From positions 1-25,450 of the forward strand of contig JANBTH010000220.1 of assembly GCA_027578815.1 (NCBI GenBank): DNA of 25,450 bases. Direction: 5' to 3'. The stretch is from Coemansia sp. RSA 1804. Its lineage: Eukaryota > Kickxellomycota > Kickxellomycetes > Kickxellales > Kickxellaceae. Each line of letters opens with the position of its first letter. Position 1 is the stretch's first letter. Shown here piece by piece: positions 17,713 through 25,450 of the stretch. The notes under the pieces were generated by a model. The model was not told the DNA's origin, searched no databases, and was given only the letters and a program-made list of their open reading frames with translations. The position numbers and the translations under genes were made by a program.

Positions 17713-20100
17713 TTACTGGTTTAGGAAACCGCCGGTGGCAGCCAGTTTGCAGTGGCTGGCATCAGAGCCCCACCACTGAGGCATCTTTGTATTGATAAAC
17801 AGACCGAACTGGATGATTCCAGAGATGGCAAGGCCCGAGTCCAAGCCGGCGGACAAGGAGAAGGCGTAGCGCTGCCACCAGGTGTTGCGGTACTTTTGCA
17901 GCACGTAGTTGAAGACAAAGCAGCCGATGAACCAGTTGACGACGCTTGCGGCAGGCATGGGCGGCATGGCGCCAGAGATAGAGATGGCCACGGGGATATT
18001 GACATGGCGCCAGAAGCTGTTTGGATAGCGTTTCTGCAGATACCAAACAGGCACGGGAAGCAGGGCGCCAAGGAAGAACATGTAGAGCATAGGGTGGTAG
18101 GGACTGGAGGGTCCAAACAGCTTGGCAGGCCCGATCAGACCCCAGAGAACGGAGGCCGAGTAGAATGTGTTTGCAGAGATGCAGGTAAAGGGGTAGCCCT
18201 CGGGAGTGCAGATGTTGGCAACAGAGTTCATCAGCCAGTAGGCCACAGCCAGCTCGATAAACGATGCCAGGATGGTTCCCGCCAGCTGCACCACAAACAT
18301 ATGGCGAGGCGGAATTTTCATGTAATGGCCCAGCTTTAGGTCGCTGACAAGGTTAAGCGCCTGTGTCATGGTGATGTAGCCGTAGACCTTGAAGGTGACG
18401 TTGGCAATTGGGTTGCCAGGCATGCCGTAGCCAATGATGAACTCGGTGATAACGTTGAGACCTGGTTGCTGGTTGGAAATGGCCTGGATGATACCAATTG
18501 GAACCGTGAAAACAAGCGGCACAGCGGTGGCAACCACAACCCAGTACCACGGCATCATCCGGTAAACTTCGCACACCACAATTGACAGTGAGAACGTCAC
18601 GCCAAACAGAGCGGCGTACCACCAGTGCGGCACCTCGGCGTATTGCTGCATCAGCCGCATATGCACGTCCTCGTCGCCCTGCCGCGACTGCCGCACGCGC
18701 CGCACAATCTCAGATCCGTGGTGCAGCACAATGTAGACCAGCAGCGCAGTCACTGCCGCAAAGCCGATGCCGTACGTCATGGCAAACTGGAACGTCATGC
18801 GCACGGGTCCGTAGGCGCGGTACTTTGGCTCGTCCAGATGCTGGTCAGGCGTCATGATCTCGCGAATAGCGTAGGCTGATCCGTTGACAGTGTACAGATG
18901 CGGCGTGTAGATTGGCATAGTGCCGGAGCCCCATGCGTTGGAGTAGTAGCCGATTGGCGTGATGATCCACATCACAACCACGAAGCCTGCAAACAGATTG
19001 CACGCCATCGCCCACGGATACGCAATTGGCGACCCCATGTTTGACGATATCGTCGACCAGTCAAGCGTAAAGTTCAGCATTCCCAGTCCGTTGTACGAGT
19101 CGCCCAGCTGGTTGGCAATTACATTGTTGGGCGCCACGTAGCAGAGCACCGCAATGTACGTCAGTGCTGGGGCTATAAAATTGGGCACAAAGTACCACAC
19201 AAAGCTGATGCCAAAGCACAGCCAGAACATCTTGGTGCGCGTCATGCGCTGACCAAAGCTGTGCACCTCGTGGAACGTGCGGAACAGAGTGACGCTGATC
19301 AGCGTGGCCGGCCAGATCATTGCCGCCGGATACACAAGCAGTCTGCGCGTCATTCCTGCAAAGCTGTATCCCATCGTCTGCGACGTCAGGATAAACAGCA
19401 GACTTGCCGCAAAGCCCAGATCGCTCTTGTACCAGATCTTCTTGATTGTCACCACGTCTATTGCGTAGGGTGACCCCGACGACGCTGTTGCAAAGATTGA
19501 TATCAGCACGTGTTCCTTGATACTGAACGGTCCCGGATTCAGCGACCATTTCCACCCAAATGTGCTGAATGTTCGTTTGGGCAGCACCCGTGACATCACG
19601 TATCCTGCCGGAAACGCCAGCAGCTGTACCACCGAGCCGCCCAGAGAGAGCTGGTTTTGCCGGTAGAAGAAAAACTGGTTGACAAAGCTCAGCAGCCCTG
19701 TGAATATCGTTCCCAGCACCCACACCCGGAATGTCAGCGAGTACATCTCTGGATTGTCTTTGTTGGACACCGCACATCTGACTATTTCATACGGCGAATC
19801 GTCCTCCACCTCGTCTACAGCATTTTCATTTGCTTTTTTGTTGTTGCCGTTGCCATTCTCTGCGTTGGTTTCGGCATCCAGATTTTCTTTTGTCTTTTCA
19901 GCGTCGGAGCTTGTGCTACTCTCGGGCCCAGGCTCGGCAACTGGTGTTTTCTCGTCCTCGGGAAATGCAAATATGTGGTTGTCCTCTACTGATGGTGCCG
20001 GTGCTGATATGTCTGCTAGTCTGGGTGTCTGTGAATCTAGCAAAAATGGCGTTTCGGACATCGCCCGCTCTCCATTGCCCACTCTGTCTGACTGCACCAT
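17713..20100 (-). CDS. OPT-family oligopeptide transporter
   Basis: The 795-aa polytopic membrane protein imports small peptides (or glutathione-like substrates) with protons. Residues 1-100 are acidic, Asn/Glu-rich and cytosolic. The family entry motif follows: DSPYEIVRCAVSNKDNP (101-117), then TFRVWVLG and NQFFFYRQN (141-149). Other signatures are NPGPFSIKEHVLI (188-200), GYGMPGNPIAN (557-567), GHYMKIPPRHMF (591-602) and, near the end, FNYVLQKYRNTWWQRY and LSAGLDSGLAI. I count about 14-16 hydrophobic segments, normal for OPT (S. pombe Isp4, yeast Opt1). Two start codons are possible (20100 and, 13 codons on, 20061); the first is listed. No intron. The exact substrate is not predictable. Confidence 0.94.
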   Translation of the reverse strand: MVQSDRVGNGERAMSETPFLLDSQTPRLADISAPAPSVEDNHIFAFPEDEKTPVAEPGPESSTSSDAEKTKENLDAETNAENGNGNNKKANENAVDEVEDDSPYEIVRCAVSNKDNPEMYSLTFRVWVLGTIFTGLLSFVNQFFFYRQNQLSLGGSVVQLLAFPAGYVMSRVLPKRTFSTFGWKWSLNPGPFSIKEHVLISIFATASSGSPYAIDVVTIKKIWYKSDLGFAASLLFILTSQTMGYSFAGMTRRLLVYPAAMIWPATLISVTLFRTFHEVHSFGQRMTRTKMFWLCFGISFVWYFVPNFIAPALTYIAVLCYVAPNNVIANQLGDSYNGLGMLNFTLDWSTISSNMGSPIAYPWAMACNLFAGFVVVMWIITPIGYYSNAWGSGTMPIYTPHLYTVNGSAYAIREIMTPDQHLDEPKYRAYGPVRMTFQFAMTYGIGFAAVTALLVYIVLHHGSEIVRRVRQSRQGDEDVHMRLMQQYAEVPHWWYAALFGVTFSLSIVVCEVYRMMPWYWVVVATAVPLVFTVPIGIIQAISNQQPGLNVITEFIIGYGMPGNPIANVTFKVYGYITMTQALNLVSDLKLGHYMKIPPRHMFVVQLAGTILASFIELAVAYWLMNSVANICTPEGYPFTCISANTFYSASVLWGLIGPAKLFGPSSPYHPMLYMFFLGALLPVPVWYLQKRYPNSFWRHVNIPVAISISGAMPPMPAASVVNWFIGCFVFNYVLQKYRNTWWQRYAFSLSAGLDSGLAISGIIQFGLFINTKMPQWWGSDASHCKLAATGGFLNQ

Positions 20101-22131
20101 ATTCTGGATCCAACAGGCTGTTTCCTGTCAATAGGCGGAAAAGAGGTGTATTATGGCGAGTAAATATAATATAGTATACTATTTAAGATGGTAGTGCGAG
20201 TAGCTGGCGGATATGTTAATATACGAGAAAATTATTTTCCTTTCTTTTCCTCCGTTTTGCTTGTAGTAAAGTATTGCTCCCGGCCCGGAGAGAATGCAAC
20301 AATAAATGAAGCTTCATAAAAAGCGAAAAGAGTGGCTGCCTTGATGCTGTATTCTCGTGGAAATAACCAACTCCCTCTTTTATGTTATACTCCTTTTTAA
20401 ATACGATGTTACTTCTACGTTTGATGCAAGGTGAAAAAGGGAAGAAATCTTATTTTTGACGTTTATATACCCGCGGATAAACGTGAGAGATTCAAAATTC
20501 ACCTCCCACTCTAGTCAAAACGATAACAATTCCAACAGATATCAATAATAATAAAAAGATTGGAAACTATTGATATTCACTTGTTAACACCTCGTGCCAG
20601 CTAGATTAAATGATATCAAGAAAGAAGGATAAGTGAGTGAGTGATTGTGAAATATGTATAGTGTAGCGTAAACACAGTAATCAATTGTAAACCCACAGAC
20701 GAATGACAGGGAAAAGAAAACCTAAATTTGAATGACTCAAGGATTTCTCAAGGCTAACAAGGAAAGAATATGAAGAACAAAGAAATGCTCCAGTGTATTA
20801 TTTCTTTCTGTTTAAGATGAGGAACAATTGACATGTGGTCCCGAAAAAGCAGTGAATTGCCCAAACAACAACAAAATGTTGTAAAAATACGAAATTACAT
20901 TGATATATTACCAACTACTTGGGTAAAATAGAGGGGAGAATGGGGGAGAAAGGCAAATAAAAAGCGAAAAGAAGGGCTATATATACAGAACATAAGCTAT
21001 AGAAAAAGGAGGATGTGAAAAAGTAGTAGAAATTTACATGTGGAGAGAGAAAAATACAAAAGGGAGGAAAAATGAAACCAAACATGGAGGAGGTGGATAC
21101 ATTTTTATTATTCAAACCACTTGCAAAAAAATACAAAATACAAAATACAGAATCTACCGACTCCCCCTTCTCCCTATTCTCTCCTCCCCCACACACATAC
21201 ACGTACAAACGCATATAGACAGCTGCAATTAGGATTTTTGTTTATCGGCTATATCTTTGTGTTTTTTATATCTGCGTTTCCACATGTTCTTGGTTTAATA
21301 GACATATAGGGTGGATTAACAATGACAATATTGCCTTTTTGTGTTACTTATTCTGGTAGCACACTTAGAAAGATATGCTATCTGACCATTGTCTCTTGGC
21401 TGTCTTCACATGTGTAAATATAAATTGGTAAGATAAGTGGGGTTATTATCTTCCTAATTACTGAAAGCAGAAAGAATGAGTAAAATGATTTTTATATGAA
21501 AGAAACTCTTTTTCCTACTCGTACTAGAAAAATTAATTGATACTCTCTCATTGTTCCTCGATGTAGTAACATTTGCCCCCACCCATGGCCCAATATCACT
21601 GTGTTTGATTATATTGTACAGCAAGGCAAACTGGAATGATACTCTATCTCTGTGCATATTTTATTTCACATATCCAAAAGGGGGGAGGGACATGTTAAAT
21701 AGCCGTGTAATAATTCTGTTAATTATATTGTGTACACGTATCAGTTCCGGCTAGTCAGTCGGTCAGTCAGCCACCACGTCGCATTCGAAGTGTCACTAAG
21801 AACAAAGATAATGAGAACAACAGAAAGCAAAATACACACGCAGCCACCGAAGGAAAAGAAAATAGCACATGAAAGAACAACAAGCAAAAGATATACACCA
21901 CTTTTTCACAATCGTACTCTTGTAGAATTCACAAACACGCAGCTGTGTCATAGGATCCACCAATAACGGTACCGCTCATATTGTCGTTTCACTTTGTCAC
22001 ATTGGCGGAGAAGATAAAACAACACCAATACTGTGTCTTTACCGATGGCTACAACTAAAAGCAATTGAGATAATGCCATAGAGGAAGGAAGAAAGAATAG
22101 GAAAGGAAGATAGAAAAATACCCTAGCACTA
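20101..22131. other. Gene-poor AT-rich spacer, upstream of OPT and downstream of the SR gene
   Basis: About 2.0 kb without a supported gene. The first 400 bp should contain the OPT promoter (AT-rich run 20161-20182). Inverted repeat ATATCAATA/TATTGATAT lies at 20539-20547 and 20568-20576. Short iterations occur at 21125-21148 (ATACAAA units) and 21756-21774 (GTCAGTCGGTCAGTCAGCC). Frames in 20915-21309 are low-complexity shadows of purine- or pyrimidine-rich DNA. Confidence 0.35.
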
Positions 22132-23631
22132 CTAATCGACCCTGTCGCTCTCGGGGGCAGCAATATCCTCTGGATTATCGTCAATATCGCGAGGAGAAGC
22201 GTCGGCAGGATGTTCGTTTTGGGCGGGAGAATGGGGCTCGTCCAGATCGACATTCATACCATTACCAACACTGCTGGTAGCATCGGCATCGGCATCGGCA
22301 TCGAGGTCATCGGCATCACCATGGTCGGAGCCAGCAGGACGACGATGGCGGGCACCAGCATCGTCGTCGTCCTCATCGCTGGCAGCATCGCGCTCATAAC
22401 GGCGGTCATCGCGGTAGTTGGAAGGCGGCGGCGAAGCGTCGCGCGGGGAGACGGATCTGCGTCTATGGCTATCGCGGTCCAACGAGTCGACCGAGCGTCT
22501 ATCGCGCGACCTGGAGCGCGACTCATCGTCCCTGTGCCTGCCGCGCCCGCCGCCATTACGATCGTACCGAGACGAATCGTCGCGACTTCCGCGCCTCTCG
22601 TGTCTGCCGCCGCCATGGTGGCCACGGTCTCTGCTGCCACGCCTCCTGCTGTTGCCGCCGTATGGGCTGCGGGAGCGAGAGCGGGAACGAGAGCGGTTTC
22701 TGCTGCTGCGTCTCGATGACTCGCCTCCGTCAAATCTCCATGAGCGCGCCGGCGGACGCTTGGCCCACTGCACCGAGATGCGGTACTCGTCTACGTACTG
22801 GTCGTGCATCCGGTCGTATGCGTCATCGGCGTCTCTCGAGTCCTCGTACTCCACAAACGCAAACCTACGCTGAACAGAAATGGAGTGTGTGTATTTGTAT
22901 AAGGTCCTTATTTAAAAAAACGAATCTTGGAAGATATATTTTGCTCTTATGTAACCCCCACCCACTTCTCAAATCCCTCATTCCCTTATTCTTTTTTTTT
23001 ACTTGCTAGCTGAGTGAGGAGGTTTGCTTGAGTATAGTTTTTTGTTTTCATTTTTCTGGTGCAAAATAGGCTGAAAAGGCCACATGTAATAGTATCTACA
23101 TGAAAGATAAAAGAGATAAAAAGAAGAAAACGAGGGAGACATCGGAAAAAAAAGGAGAGAGAGGCATACGCTAGCATACACGATACGGGAAGAAAGTTAA
23201 TCGATGAACGGAGCAAAGAAGCGAAAGTGAATGCTTTTGGATATATGCGTTCGCGAGTGAAGAGAGATATGGAGGGGAGGTTATTTCGCAATCGACAGAG
23301 AGATATTTGTATTGAAAGTGTTTTTTGGTCGAGCACGAATGTTAAACTAGTTTACGCCCCCGTCTACCATGTTGTTAAAAACGAAGTAAAGTTAAACACC
23401 AACAAGCAACACGCACAGAAAAGGAGAGCAGCGTTTGACAGTCGGCTGTATTCTAGCCACACAGATAAGAAAGTTTATTTCTCATTTTATTTTTACTTAC
23501 GGTTTGGCATCTCTGCGAGCACCAGGAATATCGCAGCGAACGAGTCTTCCATAACGCTCAAACGCGTGGGCGAGGTCGCGTGCACGCGTATCGCGACTGA
23601 AGCCAGTTACGTAGAGAATCCTCTTACCCAT
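22132..23631 (-). CDS. SR-type splicing factor (RRM plus RS domain, two exons)
   Basis: Coding sequence joins 23501-23631 (exon 1, from ATG 23629-23631) and 22132-22864 (exon 2), giving 287 aa. The RRM (about 3-72) has RNP2 ILYVTGF in exon 1 and RNP1 KPFAFVEY exactly across the junction (codon CC/G), followed by EDSRDADDAYDRMHD and ISVQWAKRPPARSWRF, as in fungal SR proteins. Then come an RS domain (RSRSRSRSRSP and many RS/SR dipeptides, about 85-175) and an unusual acidic end with Asp-Ala repeats (DADADADA), finishing ESDRVD. SR proteins recruit splicing machinery to exons and shuttle with mRNA. It resembles the SRSF1/4/6 and S. pombe Srp2 group; exact orthology is uncertain. The divergent neighbour is the WW-like gene. 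Confidence 0.9.
22865..23500 (-). other. Large intron of the SR gene
   Basis: 636 nt, GTAAGT donor (plus-strand ACTTAC, 23495-23500). The acceptor that keeps frame is CGTAG ending at 22865; a CAG ends 5 nt upstream at 22870, and using it would insert CGTAG and shift the frame. It is over four times the YPT1 intron. Inside are T/C-rich stretches and multiple stops in all minus frames. Confidence 0.88.
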
Positions 23632-24335
23632 CTTTAATAAAAAGTCAAGATAAACGAAAAAGGGAGAAAAACAATGGAGAGAAGGAAATTAGATGGTCTT
23701 TGTATAGGAGAGTGAAACCAAAATAGGCCCGCATCGCGTAATGAGTGCTTTAAACGTGCTGCCATTCTGCCGCACTTGCATTGCAGTAATGGGTTTGGGT
23801 CACGGGAAAAAGGTGGGGAGAAATGGAAGACTGTTGTTTCGTGTTGGATGCGAAAACAGCAAGGAGCCAGAACTGGTCCTTTTCTTTCCGTATCCATCAA
23901 CTATCCATTGTTCAATCGCGAACGTAATCAACGTCCAGATAAGACAATGGTTGTCGGTGTTTCAAGGGATTCCGCTTTTACTATTGCTGCGCAGTGAGAA
24001 GGATTGACTTGATTTCCGATACGCAGGAGTGAATAGAAGAAAAAAAGAGTTGGCTGCTTGCTGCTTCCCACCAAAAAAATGACAACTTTAAGAGCCAGGG
24101 GTGAATGGATATCATGTGGCGGGTTATGACTTTACGTTTTCTCCTTTCTTTCTTCTTTGTTCGGTTGACTAATAAATAAATATTCTCCTTGTTCTTTTGT
24201 TAATTAATTTGGTTGTTTGTGTGATTCTAATTCAACCGCATCACACACGCTTTTACTCTTTCTGCCTTTCTTTTGTTACTTTTACTCGTTTTTTATTTAT
24301 CCAGCAAGTAGGCGAGAGGATTGCCTACTCGAGAA
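23632..24335. promoter_or_regulatory. Divergent promoter region of the SR gene and WW-like gene
   Basis: 704 bp between two divergent ATGs. The side next to the WW-like gene is T/C-rich (about 24120-24300) with TAATAAATAAATA near 24170. The middle (23720-23960) is less AT-rich; its longest frame (23741-24007, 88 codons) has no recognisable family. No clear TATA box was assigned. Confidence 0.4.
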
Positions 24336-25085
24336 ATGCAAGCGTACAGCCAGGGCGGGCAGCCGCCGAACAACAGCCGGTACTCGTCATACGTGGACGG
24401 CAACACAGGGCGTACGTACTATGTAGACAATGCGACGGGCATGTCGCAGTGGGAGTTGCCACAGGGTGGCAGCGGCACACAGTATAGCCAGAGCATGGGG
24501 CCGCCTAACGGCAGCTACGGAGGGCCAAGACCAAGCGGCATGGGGCAGCCGCAGCAGGGCTACGGAGGAGGAGGAGGAGGAGATCCGCGAGGGTCGCAGG
24601 GCAGCTTTGCCCAGCAACAGCAGGGCTATGGCTATGGCCAGAATGGCGGAGCACCCTACCAGGGAGGAAGAGGAGGGTTCCAGCAGGGCCCGCCGCAGCC
24701 TATGGGTTACGGCGGGTATCCACAGGGAGGAGGCGGGTATGCGCAGTATCCGCAGGGCTACGGATACGCACCGCAGCAGCAGCCACCGCCACAGGGCTAT
24801 GGGTACGCACAGCAGCCGCCTCCTCAGTACCAATACGGCGGGTACCAAGGCCCTCCTCCGGCGGTGGTGATGGTTGGACAACAGGCGCCGCCGCCGAAGA
24901 AGAGCGGGTCGATGATGAAGACGATGCTGATGGGCGCGGCGGGTGGCGGACTGGCAGCGTGGGGAATCAATGAGTACATGGATCATGAGGATGAGAAAGT
25001 CCAGGACGCGTACAATGAAGGCCATGCCGACGGAATGGAGGAGGCCCAGGATATCGATGACGGCGGTGGCGATTTTGACTTTTAA
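24336..25085 (+). CDS. WW-like domain protein with Gly/Tyr/Gln-rich low-complexity body
   Basis: The 249-aa product starts at ATG 24336 (MQAYSQGGQP); the codons before it in frame have no ATG. A WW-like module spans about 11-42: RYSSYVDGNTGRTYYVDNAT...QWELP with GR (25-26), YYVD (28-31), second Trp W39 and P42. The first WW tryptophan is replaced by Tyr (Y16). Residues 45-195 are Gly, Gln, Tyr and Pro-rich with repeated QGYGY and YPQG, prion-like in composition. Then comes a basic spot KKSGSMMK, a small-residue hydrophobic stretch MLMGAAGGGLAAWGI like a glycine zipper, and an acidic end (DIDDGGGDFDF). WW modules bind Pro-rich peptides; the body could drive phase separation or aggregation. Fungal WW proteins with this layout exist but the function is unclear. 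Confidence 0.82.
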   Translation: MQAYSQGGQPPNNSRYSSYVDGNTGRTYYVDNATGMSQWELPQGGSGTQYSQSMGPPNGSYGGPRPSGMGQPQQGYGGGGGGDPRGSQGSFAQQQQGYGYGQNGGAPYQGGRGGFQQGPPQPMGYGGYPQGGGGYAQYPQGYGYAPQQQPPPQGYGYAQQPPPQYQYGGYQGPPPAVVMVGQQAPPPKKSGSMMKTMLMGAAGGGLAAWGINEYMDHEDEKVQDAYNEGHADGMEEAQDIDDGGGDFDF

Positions 25086-25255
25086 AAACAGCCGCACAAG
25101 TATCTGCTAGGGCTTCTCTATCACATCTTTATTCTTTGCTTCTCTTTTTTGCATTATTAGTTTTATTATATACCTGGTACAACCACTGCATTATTAATGG
25201 AGCTATTAAGAAGACACCCTGGGGGTTTTCTGGCTGTCGCTTCCGATGGAGGGAT

Positions 25256-25450
25256 CTATTTGTGTGCGTTCAGCTGTTTTGTGAAGGCTGTTGTGTTTGG
25301 CTTGCGACCCAGGAACCGCTCAAGACCAATGTGCGCCGGACGACCAGCGCCCGGCTGCAGTATTTCTCTCCTGTAATCCAAGCCAGTCTCGGGGTTCTCC
25401 AACCCTTCCTGCGCAAACCTAGTGGCAAACATATCGACGCTATGCACCTC
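25256..25450 (-). CDS. C-terminal end of an M3 metallopeptidase (thimet oligopeptidase/Prd1 type), partial
   Basis: The minus frame is open from the right edge to TAA... stop at 25256-25258 and codes 64 residues: VHSVDMFATRFAQEGLENPETGLDYRR, then EILQPGAGRPA and LERFLGRKPNTTAF. Thimet oligopeptidase, neurolysin and yeast Prd1 end with the same blocks (SADMFxTRF, GxxYRxxILRPGG, LxxFLGRxPxxxAF). These zinc endopeptidases clear short peptides in cytosol or mitochondria. The HExxH site lies beyond the window, so activity and localisation cannot be judged. It converges with the WW-like gene, 170 bp apart. Confidence 0.9.
   Translation of the reverse strand, partial: EVHSVDMFATRFAQEGLENPETGLDYRREILQPGAGRPAHIGLERFLGRKPNTTAFTKQLNAHK

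Noticed and set aside
20915..21214. 99-codon minus-strand frame
   Set aside because: Purely Phe/Ser/Tyr-rich from purine-rich plus strand; no ATG context or homology cue.
22986..23336. 116-codon frame within the SR-gene intron
   Set aside because: Lies wholly in the intron, low-complexity, no family.

Overview
The window is nuclear DNA of a fungus, most likely an early-diverging, intron-poor lineage (a Kickxellales-like Zoopagomycota genome would fit; this is inference). The evidence is fungal-type OPT and BAHD-like genes, SMG9 and EAPP (both lacking in budding yeast), canonical GTAAGT...AG introns in only two of the ten complete genes, and GC-rich genes set in AT-rich spacers.

Layout, left to right. 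1-240: 3' end of a Cys-rich protein gene. 468-3116 (-): RRP6/EXOSC10 nuclear exosome exonuclease, very GC-rich. 3117-6240: 3.1 kb gene-poor spacer that hides two diverged direct copies (about 3470-4110 and 4810-5420) of one promoter-plus-N-terminus unit, both broken. 6241-7335 (-) BCP1 and 7710-8792 (+) ERJ5-type ER J-protein share a divergent promoter. 9061-10953 (+) SMG9 and 11205-11735 (+) EAPP-family protein follow. 12092-12844 (-): YPT1/Rab1 GTPase, with a 14-nt first exon recovered by splicing. 12845-15251: second gene-poor spacer, with dyad elements next to YPT1 and a long pyrimidine-rich run before 15252-15713 (+), a small one-finger C2H2 protein. 15959-17488 (-) BAHD-type acyltransferase and 17713-20100 (-) OPT oligopeptide transporter lie head to tail. 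20101-22131: third gene-poor spacer. 22132-23631 (-): SR splicing factor, two exons around a 636-nt intron. 24336-25085 (+): WW-like, low-complexity protein. 25256-25450 (-): C-terminal end of an M3 metallopeptidase (thimet oligopeptidase/Prd1 type).

Most genes are housekeeping: RNA decay and processing (RRP6, SMG9, SR protein), ribosome assembly (BCP1), ER folding and traffic (ERJ5, YPT1), peptide uptake and breakdown (OPT, M3 peptidase). I see no operon-like system, CRISPR, tRNA, rRNA or intact mobile element. The least expected content is the pair of decayed paralogous units in the first spacer, the large SR intron with two acceptors 5 nt apart, and the TAATTA/CACGTG motif groups upstream of YPT1 and RRP6.
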